In this document: positions 1 through 6,352 of the stretch, piece by piece
Layout: every line of letters begins with the position of its first letter
Position numbering within the stretch: the first letter of the stretch is position 1
Origin: Alphaproteobacteria bacterium
GTDB lineage: Bacteria; Pseudomonadota; Alphaproteobacteria; JAEULC01
NCBI GenBank assembly: GCA_020851015.1
Contig: JADZDN010000055.1
Span: 1-8,052, forward strand
Reading direction: 5' to 3'
DNA: 8,052 nt
Position numbers and translations under genes: made by a program
Notes under the pieces: model-generated
What the model saw: only the letters and a program-made list of their open reading frames with translations
Databases searched by the model: none
Told to the model about the DNA's origin: nothing

Positions 1-699
1 CTCGACATCGACGAAATTGAGCTCGTAGGGCGAGTAGGAACGGATCACCGGGATTGGCTTCATCGACAGGCCGGCAACGCCGCGGTCGACGATGAAGCAG
101 GTGATGCCGCTGCGCGCGCCCTGTTCGCCGGTGCGGGCGAAGACCAGGCCCCAGTCGGCGCCGCCCGCGGCGGTGATCCACATCTTGGTGCCGTTGATGA
201 CGTAGCGGTCGCCCTTGCGCACCGCGCGCGTGCGGATCGACCGCGCCGGATCGGCGCCGCCGGTCGCCTCGGAAATGGCGACGAAGCATTTCGTGCCCTT
301 GGCGATGCCGGGCTTGCCGTAGCGGTCGATCTGACGCGGGGTTCCCAGCCAGATGACGCTGGGCGGGTCGATGCCGAACGCGCCGCAGGCCGGCACATAG
401 GCGCCCATGCGGCAGCGCGCCGCCTCCTCGGCCACGACCACCTGGCCGAGCAGGCTCAACCCGCCGCCGCCATGCTCGGCCGGCGAGGCCAGGCACCACA
501 GCCCCAGCTTGCGCGCCCGCGCGCGCAGGCGCTCGAGCTCGTCGTCCGGCAGGGCGTAGCAGTCGTGCGGCTGGCGATCCTCGACCGGCCGCACTTCCTC
601 GCGCATGAACCGGCGGACCGTATCCCGCAACATCACCAGTTCCTCGGGAAGCTCCCAGGACCCGGATGTTCGCGATGGCATAAGGGCGGACTTGCTCAT
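1..699 (-). CDS. Acyl-CoA dehydrogenase, N-terminal part (cut by left edge)
   Basis: Reading the minus strand from the ATG at 699 gives 233 codons without a stop, running off the window at base 1. The N-terminal helical domain (about residues 15-110) contains the LRDTVRRFMREEVRPVE stretch and the GLWCLASPAEHGGGGLS segment typical of acyl-CoA dehydrogenases. The middle beta domain follows, with FVAISEATGGADPARSI (about residues 140-156) and YVINGTKMWIT, the region that packs on FAD and substrate. Family members oxidise an acyl-CoA to a 2-enoyl-CoA and pass electrons to ETF. The C-terminal domain, where the catalytic glutamate usually lies, is outside the window, so substrate class cannot be judged. 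An in-frame ATG at 732 would add 11 residues, but it sits almost on the predicted transcription start; 699 leaves a leader of about 34 bases, although its ribosome-binding site is weak. The gene diverges from the aminotransferase and probably shares its control region. Confidence 0.93.
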   Translation of the reverse strand, partial: MSKSALMPSRTSGSWELPEELVMLRDTVRRFMREEVRPVEDRQPHDCYALPDDELERLRARARKLGLWCLASPAEHGGGGLSLLGQVVVAEEAARCRMGAYVPACGAFGIDPPSVIWLGTPRQIDRYGKPGIAKGTKCFVAISEATGGADPARSIRTRAVRKGDRYVINGTKMWITAAGGADWGLVFARTGEQGARSGITCFIVDRGVAGLSMKPIPVIRSYSPYELNFVDVE

Positions 700-739
700 T
701 GCAGCGATTCTGGTTTCATTGGGAGCCACCATGCAGCTA

Positions 740-769
740 TTTGTATCGATATTTGACGCTTGGTGTCAA
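740..769 (-). promoter_or_regulatory. Predicted sigma70-type promoter for the acyl-CoA dehydrogenase
   Basis: On the minus strand a perfect TTGACA (-35, bases 764-769) is followed after 18 bases by TACAAA (-10, bases 740-745), which matches four of six consensus positions. Transcription would start near 733, about 34 bases before the ATG at 699. This is a pattern match only. It overlaps the opposing promoter of the aminotransferase gene, so the two probably cannot be occupied by RNA polymerase at once. Confidence 0.5.
753..769. promoter_or_regulatory. Candidate operator: inverted repeat spanning both -35 boxes
   Basis: TTGACGC and GTGTCAA flank a three-base centre (TTG). The arms match at six of seven positions, giving the half-site TTGACRC. 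The size and symmetry suit a dimeric helix-turn-helix regulator, and a protein bound here would cover the -35 boxes of both divergent promoters. No regulator gene lies in the window, so the binding family is unknown. Part of the symmetry could simply reflect two -35 boxes facing each other. Confidence 0.4.
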
Positions 770-782
770 TATTCGGTATGGT
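753..782 (+). promoter_or_regulatory. Predicted sigma70-type promoter for the aminotransferase-dioxygenase pair
   Basis: TTGACG (-35, bases 753-758, five of six consensus) and TATGGT (-10, bases 777-782, four of six) are separated by 18 bases. The start point would fall near 789, giving a leader of about 35 bases to the ATG at 824. That placement argues against an in-frame ATG at 785, which would not be inside the transcript. This is a pattern match without experimental support. Confidence 0.45.
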
Positions 783-784
783 AG

Positions 785-2026
<1,242 letters not shown>

Positions 2027-2040
2027 CCGCGGCGGCGGCG

Positions 2041-2047
2041 AAGGGGA
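2041..2047 (+). promoter_or_regulatory. Strong ribosome-binding site that sets the dioxygenase start
   Basis: AAGGGGA lies five bases before ATG 2053. It favours that start over the in-frame ATG at 2023, which overlaps the aminotransferase stop codon but would add only a low-complexity [10 protein letters not shown] extension. Confidence 0.65.
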
Positions 2048-2052
2048 ACGCC

Positions 2053-2907
2053 ATGCTGTCCAACCACGTCACCGTGCGGCGCGCCGGCGCGCAGATCGGC
2101 GCCTTCATCGAGAATGTCGACCTGTCGCGTCCGCTGGCGGACGAGGATTTCGCCACCATCCGCCAGGCGCTGACCGACCATTGCGTGATCTTCTTCCGCG
2201 ACCAGGAACTGAGCGAAGAGCAGCACATCGCGGTGGCCCACCGGTTCGGGCGGATCAACATCAACCGCTTCTTCACGCCGGTGCCGGGTCATCCCCAGAT
2301 CGCCGAGGTGCGCAAGGAACCGCACCAGAAGTCCAATATCGGCAGCATCTGGCACACCGACCACAGCTATGATGTCAGCCCCGCGCTGGGCTCCATCCTC
2401 TATGCCCGGATCGTGCCCGAGATCGGCGGCGACACGATCTTCGCCAACATGGGCGCCGTGTTCGACAGCCTGTCGCCCGGGCTGCAGCAGACCTTGCAAG
2501 GGCTGCGCGCCTTGCATTCCACCCGGCATGTGTTCGGCAAGGACCGGCCGAAGAAGCCGGGCGAGGACCGCGAGGGCCGCATCGGCAACGCCGAGCTGGC
2601 GATACAGGACACGATCCATCCGGTCGTGATCCGCCACCCCGACAGCGGGCGGAAGATCCTGTTCGTCAATCCCGAATTCACGGTGGGGATCGAGGGCTGG
2701 CTGCCCGGCGAGTCGAAGGCACTGCTGGACTATCTCTACGCCCAGGCGCAGCGGCCGGACTTCCAGTACCGGTTCCAGTGGAAAAAGGGCTCGCTCGCCT
2801 TCTGGGACAACCGGGCCAGCTGGCACTATGCGCTGAACGACTACCACGGCCATCGCCGGCTGATGCATCGCATCACGATCGAGGGTGTGCCGCTGGCCGC
2901 GGCCTGA
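2053..2907 (+). CDS. TauD/TfdA-family Fe(II)/2-oxoglutarate dioxygenase
   Basis: The 284-residue product matches the family's usual length and carries its complete metal and cosubstrate site. H101 and D103 stand in IWHTDHSY, the distal histidine H258 in WDNRASWHYALNDY, and the 2-oxoglutarate-binding arginine R273 in RRLMHRITIEG. The 15-residue spacing from H258 to R273 equals that known for TauD (H255, R270). Such enzymes couple oxidative decarboxylation of 2-oxoglutarate to hydroxylation of a substrate, often releasing sulfite, a phenol, an amine or an aldehyde after the hydroxylated intermediate collapses. Taurine is not indicated: no sulfonate transporter is present, and the only transporter gene is of the amino-acid type. 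It is probably co-transcribed with the aminotransferase, and its 3' end converges on the ThDP enzyme 16 bases away. The alternative start at 2023 would give 294 residues. Family is certain, substrate unknown. Confidence 0.94.
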   Translation: MLSNHVTVRRAGAQIGAFIENVDLSRPLADEDFATIRQALTDHCVIFFRDQELSEEQHIAVAHRFGRININRFFTPVPGHPQIAEVRKEPHQKSNIGSIWHTDHSYDVSPALGSILYARIVPEIGGDTIFANMGAVFDSLSPGLQQTLQGLRALHSTRHVFGKDRPKKPGEDREGRIGNAELAIQDTIHPVVIRHPDSGRKILFVNPEFTVGIEGWLPGESKALLDYLYAQAQRPDFQYRFQWKKGSLAFWDNRASWHYALNDYHGHRRLMHRITIEGVPLAAA

Positions 2908-2916
2908 GCCAGGCCG
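2900..2916. terminator. Terminator-like hairpin at the convergent dioxygenase/ThDP-enzyme junction
   Basis: CGGCCTG (2900-2906) and CAGGCCG (2910-2916) form a perfect seven-base-pair stem with an AGC loop. The dioxygenase stop codon TGA (2905-2907) lies across the left arm and loop. There is no T-run after it on either strand, so it is not a canonical intrinsic terminator. It could still slow polymerase or protect transcript ends in both directions. GC-rich sequence makes chance hairpins common, hence the low confidence. Confidence 0.3.
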
Positions 2917-2923
2917 ACGGCGC

Positions 2924-4552
2924 TCAGCCCGGCGCCGGCCCCGCCGAAGGCGGGCGCTTCACCAGCGACCACATGTCGGGCAGTTCGCCCACCGGCACCT
3001 CGATCAGCGCCGGCGCGCCGGCATCCAGAAACTTCCGCAGCGTCTCGAACATCTGGTCGGCGGATTCAACGCGCGCCGCCGCCATGCCGAACGCCCTCGC
3101 CAGGGCGACGAAATCGGGGTTCCTCAGCTCGACCGCGATGTGCCGCCCGCCGAAGCTCTTGGCCTGGATGCCGTGCACGTTGCCATAGAGGTTGTTGTTG
3201 AAGACGATGCCCACCACGGGGATGTGGTGCTGCACCGCGGTCGCCATCTCCTGCATGTTGAACAGGAAGCCGCCGTCGCCGGCGAAGGTCACGACCTTGC
3301 GCTCGGGGTTGGCGACCTGCGCGCCCAGCGCGGCGGGATAGGCCCAGCCCAAGGTCGCCTCGTAGCCCGGCATCAGGTAGGTCTTGGGCTGGTACATCGG
3401 CATGCCGTAGCGGGTGTAGATGCCGAACTGCGTGATGTCGCTGAACACCATGCCGTCGCGCGGCAGGGCCTGGCGCAGCGCGCGGGCATAGCCGGCGGTC
3501 GGTTCCATCGCGTCGAGCTTGCGGCGAAGCTCGTCCCTGATGGCCACATGCCCGTCGGGCCGCGCCTTGACCGTCTTGCCCTCGAGCGCCTGCACGATCG
3601 CACGCATCGCCTGGGATGCATCGGCGACGATGGCGAGCGTGGCGCGGGCCGGCTTGCGGATCTGCACCGGGTCGATGTCGATACGGACCACCGGCAGATC
3701 GGGCCGGCCCCAGGACAGGCCCGGCGTCGCGAACCGCGTTCCCGCCGCGATGACCAGGTCGGCCTTGCCCCACAGCTCCTGGCCGGCGAGCATGTGGTGC
3801 GCCAGGGGATGGTCCTCGGGCAGGGCGCCGCGCGCGTTCTGGTTCATCACCACGGGTGCGCCGACACGCTCGGCCAGGGCCTTGAGCGCATCTTCGGCCC
3901 CGGCGATCCCGCCGCCGACCATGACGATCGGATAGATCGCGTCGGCGATCATCGCGGCGGCGCGGCGCACCGCGTCGGGATCGGGCGCAGGCGCGGCGTC
4001 GGGCGAGGCCGCCGGCAGCATCTCCACCGGCGCCTTGGCGCCCATCATGTCCGGCGCCATCTCGAACACCGCGGGCTTGCGGCGGCGCGAGTGCATGTGG
4101 CGGAAGGCGTCGTTGAGCAGCGCCGGCACCTCGCTCGGGTGGTTGGCGCGGCGCACCCAGTCGACCACGCCCTCGGCCGCGCGCACCTGGTCCTTGATCT
4201 CGTGCGCGATGCCCAGCCCCAGTCCGATCTGGGCCGAGGGGATCTGGCCGGTGATGCCCAGCACCGGCAGGTTGGCCGAGGCTGCGTCGCACAGCGGGGT
4301 CAAGCTGTTCAGCAGCCCCGGCCCCGGCACGGCCACATAGGCGCCGGTGCGGTCGGTCGACTGCGCATAGCCCATGGCCATGTAGGCCGCGCCCGCCTCG
4401 TGCCTGGTATGGATCACGCGCAGGCGGTTGCGGCGGCGGTAGAACGCGTCGAACAGGTTGTCGAGCTGGATGCCCGGTATGCCGAAGACGGTGTCGACGC
4501 CGTTGGCGATCAGGCTTTCGGCGATCGCGTCGCCGCCGGTCATCACGGTCAT
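2924..4552 (-). CDS. ThDP-dependent enzyme, acetolactate synthase-like
   Basis: The 542-residue protein has the three-domain order of the acetolactate synthase/oxidase-decarboxylase superfamily. The N-terminal PYR domain (about 1-165) has the cofactor-activating glutamate E52 in HTRHEAGAAYMAMGYA and the PGPG segment. The central domain (about 195-320) has MVGGGIAGAEDALKAL. The C-terminal PP domain (about 365-530) has the Mg-ThDP motif beginning GDGGF at 425-429 and ending in NNN at 452-454. The family decarboxylates or ligates 2-oxo acids or cleaves acyl donors through a ThDP carbanion. Biosynthetic IlvB is unlikely because no small subunit ilvN or other branched-chain gene is nearby. The ATG at 4552 lies five bases after the stop of the upstream flavin oxidase without a clear ribosome-binding site, so translation is probably coupled; ATG 4543 is a minor alternative. 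It may process the 2-oxo product of that oxidase. Superfamily assignment is firm, reaction unknown. Confidence 0.92.
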   Translation of the reverse strand: MTVMTGGDAIAESLIANGVDTVFGIPGIQLDNLFDAFYRRRNRLRVIHTRHEAGAAYMAMGYAQSTDRTGAYVAVPGPGLLNSLTPLCDAASANLPVLGITGQIPSAQIGLGLGIAHEIKDQVRAAEGVVDWVRRANHPSEVPALLNDAFRHMHSRRRKPAVFEMAPDMMGAKAPVEMLPAASPDAAPAPDPDAVRRAAAMIADAIYPIVMVGGGIAGAEDALKALAERVGAPVVMNQNARGALPEDHPLAHHMLAGQELWGKADLVIAAGTRFATPGLSWGRPDLPVVRIDIDPVQIRKPARATLAIVADASQAMRAIVQALEGKTVKARPDGHVAIRDELRRKLDAMEPTAGYARALRQALPRDGMVFSDITQFGIYTRYGMPMYQPKTYLMPGYEATLGWAYPAALGAQVANPERKVVTFAGDGGFLFNMQEMATAVQHHIPVVGIVFNNNLYGNVHGIQAKSFGGRHIAVELRNPDFVALARAFGMAAARVESADQMFETLRKFLDAGAPALIEVPVGELPDMWSLVKRPPSAGPAPG

Positions 4553-4557
4553 GGGCG

Positions 4558-5877
4558 TCAGGCCGCCGGCGCGACCGGGCGGTCGGCCCAGGAATAGTAG
4601 TTCATCAGAATCTCCATCAGGCGCTCGCTGCGCGAATAGCGCGGGGCGTAAGGAAAGGGCGTGCGGCTGAAGAAGGTCTCGGCATCGGCCGCGCCCAGGA
4701 TGCGCCGCGCCGCCTTGGTTCCGAGATAGGGTCCCATCGCGTTGCCCGAGAAGCAGAAGCCCAGCGCGTAATGCATGCCGTCATGCACGCCGACCCGCGG
4801 ATAGAAATCCCAGGTCGCCGCGCAGCGGCCGGTCCAGGCGTAGCCGAGCTTCACGCCCTCCAGCTCGGGGAACAGCATCGTCATGTCCCGGTGCAGGCGC
4901 TGGCCGATGTCACGCAGCGAAACCGGGCGCTGCCCGACCTGGCCGCCGAACAGCAAGCGCTTGCGGTCCGGCGAGAGCTGCATGTAGTTCGACCGCCGGC
5001 GGTTGTCCGCGTACATGCGGTGGTTCGGCAGAATCGATCCCGTCATGTTTTCCGACATCGGCTCGGTCGCGACCATATAGGCGTTGATCGGCACCAGGCG
5101 ATCGACCAGCCAGGGCGTCAGCGCCGAGGTATAGCCGTTGGTCGCGATCAGCACGTCGCGCGCCTTGACCACGCCGCGCGCGGTATGGACCTCGAATCCG
5201 TCGTTCTCGCGCCGCAGCGCCGTCACGCGCGTCTGGCCCGTCATCCTGGCGCCGGCCTTCTCGGCGCGCCGGCGCAGGGCGCGCGCGTGCTTGGCGGGCT
5301 GGATCGAGGCGTTGTCGCGCACCACGACGCCGCCGTGGTAGCGCTTCGAGCCCATCTCGACCTGCTCCGAATAGGAGATGAAGTCGATCTCCTCGCCCAG
5401 GATGCGGGCGCGCGCCTCGTATTCGTGCCGCATGCGCGCGTAGTGCTTGGGGGTGAGCGCGCCGAGGAAGCGGCCATTGCGGCGGAAATCGCAGTCGATC
5501 TTCTCGTCGTGGATGCGCTTGACCGTGATGTCGTAGATGCCGCGCAGTTCGCGGAAGAACCGCGTGGCCTCGTCGACGCCGACCTTCTCGCATAACTCGG
5601 TGAAGTAGTGCTTGGAGTGCCAGCCCAGCATGCCGGCGTTGCGCGAGCTGGCGCCCTCGGTCGGCTCGTCGGCGTCGAGCACCAGCGTGTCGCGCCCGCC
5701 CGTTGCCAGTTCGTGCGCGGCCGCGCAGCCGGTCAGCCCGCCGCCGACGATCACCACGTCGGCCTTCGCCGGCAGCGGCGCGGGTGCGGGCGGCGGCGGC
5801 GCGTTCGGCCCGCGCGCCGCGTCGATCCAGTACGGCATTTCCTTGAAATCGGGCGCGAATATCGATCCGTCGTTCAT
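4558..5877 (-). CDS. FAD-dependent amine/amino-acid oxidoreductase (DadA/DAO family), first copy
   Basis: This 439-residue protein is a DAO-fold flavoenzyme. After an N-terminal segment (FKEMPYWIDAARG) and a proline-alanine-rich stretch at 27-37, the dinucleotide-binding motif VVIVGGGLTGCAAA (41-54) is followed by the acidic D68 that contacts the FAD ribose. Next come the GASSRNAGMLGW flavin-contact motif and, near the end, GFCFSGNAMGPYLGTKAARRILG closing the FAD domain. Relatives include gamma-glutamylputrescine oxidase PuuB and D-amino-acid or N-methyl-amino-acid dehydrogenases, which oxidise a C-N bond to an imine. No membrane segment or signal peptide is visible. ATG 5877 is preferred; a GTG at 5892 in frame would add five residues, and neither has a strong ribosome-binding site. 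It heads a two-gene transcript with the ThDP enzyme and diverges from a RidA gene, whose product would hydrolyse its imine product. Substrate is not resolved. Confidence 0.93.
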   Translation of the reverse strand: MNDGSIFAPDFKEMPYWIDAARGPNAPPPPAPAPLPAKADVVIVGGGLTGCAAAHELATGGRDTLVLDADEPTEGASSRNAGMLGWHSKHYFTELCEKVGVDEATRFFRELRGIYDITVKRIHDEKIDCDFRRNGRFLGALTPKHYARMRHEYEARARILGEEIDFISYSEQVEMGSKRYHGGVVVRDNASIQPAKHARALRRRAEKAGARMTGQTRVTALRRENDGFEVHTARGVVKARDVLIATNGYTSALTPWLVDRLVPINAYMVATEPMSENMTGSILPNHRMYADNRRRSNYMQLSPDRKRLLFGGQVGQRPVSLRDIGQRLHRDMTMLFPELEGVKLGYAWTGRCAATWDFYPRVGVHDGMHYALGFCFSGNAMGPYLGTKAARRILGAADAETFFSRTPFPYAPRYSRSERLMEILMNYYSWADRPVAPAA

Positions 5878-5912
5878 GGCGGGACAATCCACGGCATTGG
5901 GGCGGGCAGGCG

Positions 5913-5923
5913 TGACACCCAGC
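5913..5923 (+). promoter_or_regulatory. Possible operator sharing a motif with the 753-769 inverted repeat
   Basis: TGACACCCAGC matches ten of eleven bases of TGACACCAAGC, which forms the core of the inverted repeat at 753-769 read on the minus strand. Here it lies next to the predicted start point (near 5925) of the first flavin oxidase gene, a usual place for a repressor site. ACAC (5915-5918) and GTGT (5925-5928) add weak local dyad symmetry. Two roughly 100-base gaps could give such a match by chance. Confidence 0.25.
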
Positions 5924-5928
5924 AGTGT

Positions 5929-5957
5929 TGCATTATTCAGCGCATCGTATCAAAAAT
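5929..5957 (+). promoter_or_regulatory. Weak candidate promoter for the RidA-family gene
   Basis: TTGCAT (5929-5934) and AAAAAT (5952-5957) are 17 bases apart, each matching four of six consensus positions. The site lies almost exactly on the opposing promoter of the flavin oxidase, so the two would compete. The match is weak, and the true start could be elsewhere in this gap. Confidence 0.25.
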
Positions 5958-5960
5958 CAA
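5932..5960 (-). promoter_or_regulatory. Predicted promoter for the flavin oxidase-ThDP enzyme pair
   Basis: On the minus strand TTGATT (-35, bases 5955-5960, four of six consensus) and AATAAT (-10, bases 5932-5937, five of six) are separated by 17 bases. The start would be near 5925, leaving a 48-base leader to ATG 5877. The AT-rich stretch stands out from the surrounding GC-rich coding sequence. Confidence 0.5.
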
Positions 5961-5972
5961 TACAGCGATGAC

Positions 5973-5978
5973 AGGGGA
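5973..5978 (+). promoter_or_regulatory. Ribosome-binding site of the RidA-family gene
   Basis: AGGGGA sits five bases before ATG 5984. It is one of the two strongest Shine-Dalgarno matches in the window and fixes the start of the short gene that follows. Confidence 0.7.
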
Positions 5979-5983
5979 CTGAC

Positions 5984-6340
5984 ATGGCGCGTAAGGACAT
6001 TCGACGGATCGGGGTCAGCGAACGATACAGCAAGGCGACCGTCCACGATGGGACGGTCTATGTCGCGGTCCAGTACCCGGACCGGCCCGACCCTTCGCCC
6101 ACCAATCAGACGCGTGAGGTGCTGGAGAAGATCGACGGGTTCCTGGCCCAGGCGGGGACCGACAAGTCGCGCCTATTGAAGGCGACCGTCTTCCTGGCCG
6201 ACATCGCCGACTTCGCGGCGATCAATGCCGTGTGGGACGCCTGGGTAGTGCCGGGCAGCCCGCCGGCGCGCACGCCGGTCGTGGGGCCACTGCTGCGCCC
6301 CGAGGTTCGCGTGGCGATCGAGGTCATCGCGGCCGTCTAA
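5984..6340 (+). CDS. RidA-family (YjgF/YER057c/UK114) enamine/imine deaminase
   Basis: The 118-residue product has the size and fold signature of RidA proteins, which form trimers with active sites between subunits and hydrolyse reactive imines or enamines to oxo compounds and ammonia. Y15 in ERYSKATVHDGTVY, N81 in FAAINAVWDAWV and especially R96 in PPARTPV correspond to substrate-pocket residues of Escherichia coli RidA (Y17, N88, R105), and E113 near the end matches the conserved C-terminal glutamate. The family's SGQ or AGQ triplet reads AVQ here (28-30), so the usual glycine is replaced by V29. The gene stands between two DAO-type flavin oxidases, diverging from one and converging on the other, which suits removal of their imine products. 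It more resembles the short-chain Rid subgroups than the archetypal RidA, and I give no symbol for that reason. Confidence 0.92.
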   Translation: MARKDIRRIGVSERYSKATVHDGTVYVAVQYPDRPDPSPTNQTREVLEKIDGFLAQAGTDKSRLLKATVFLADIADFAAINAVWDAWVVPGSPPARTPVVGPLLRPEVRVAIEVIAAV

Positions 6341-6352
6341 TTTTCGGCCGCG
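6328..6352. terminator. Perfect 8-bp hairpin between convergent RidA-family and flavin oxidase genes
   Basis: CGCGGCCG (6328-6335) and CGGCCGCG (6345-6352) are exact reverse complements around the nine-base loop TCTAATTTT. The RidA stop TAA lies in the loop, and the opposing gene's stop begins directly after the right arm at 6353-6355. It can form in transcripts from either side and so could act as a bidirectional terminator or 3'-end stabiliser. No T-run follows the stem on either strand; the four Ts are in the loop. It is therefore not a textbook Rho-independent terminator. Confidence 0.5.

Noticed and set aside
60..398. 112-codon minus-strand frame within the acyl-CoA dehydrogenase
   Set aside because: Arg/Ala/Ser-rich shadow in another frame; the dehydrogenase frame runs unbroken across the same bases.
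2940..2954. CCCGCC-GAA-GGCGGG hairpin
   Set aside because: It lies inside the 3' coding end of the ThDP gene, in proline/glycine-rich codons where such GC stems arise easily, and no T-run follows.
2924..4552. Naming the ThDP gene ilvB, gcl or xsc
   Set aside because: No ilvN, glyoxylate or sulfonate genes are nearby, and the protein's active-site surroundings do not let me choose among these reactions.
2885..4597. Long plus-strand open frame of 570 codons opposite the ThDP enzyme
   Set aside because: Its product is rich in H, R, G and V without domain logic, as expected for the antisense of a GC3-biased gene. The minus strand encodes a clear ThDP enzyme with all motifs.
4771..5595. 274-codon plus-strand frame opposite the first flavin oxidase
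   Set aside because: Antisense shadow without motifs; the minus-strand frame has the FAD-binding and DAO signatures end to end.
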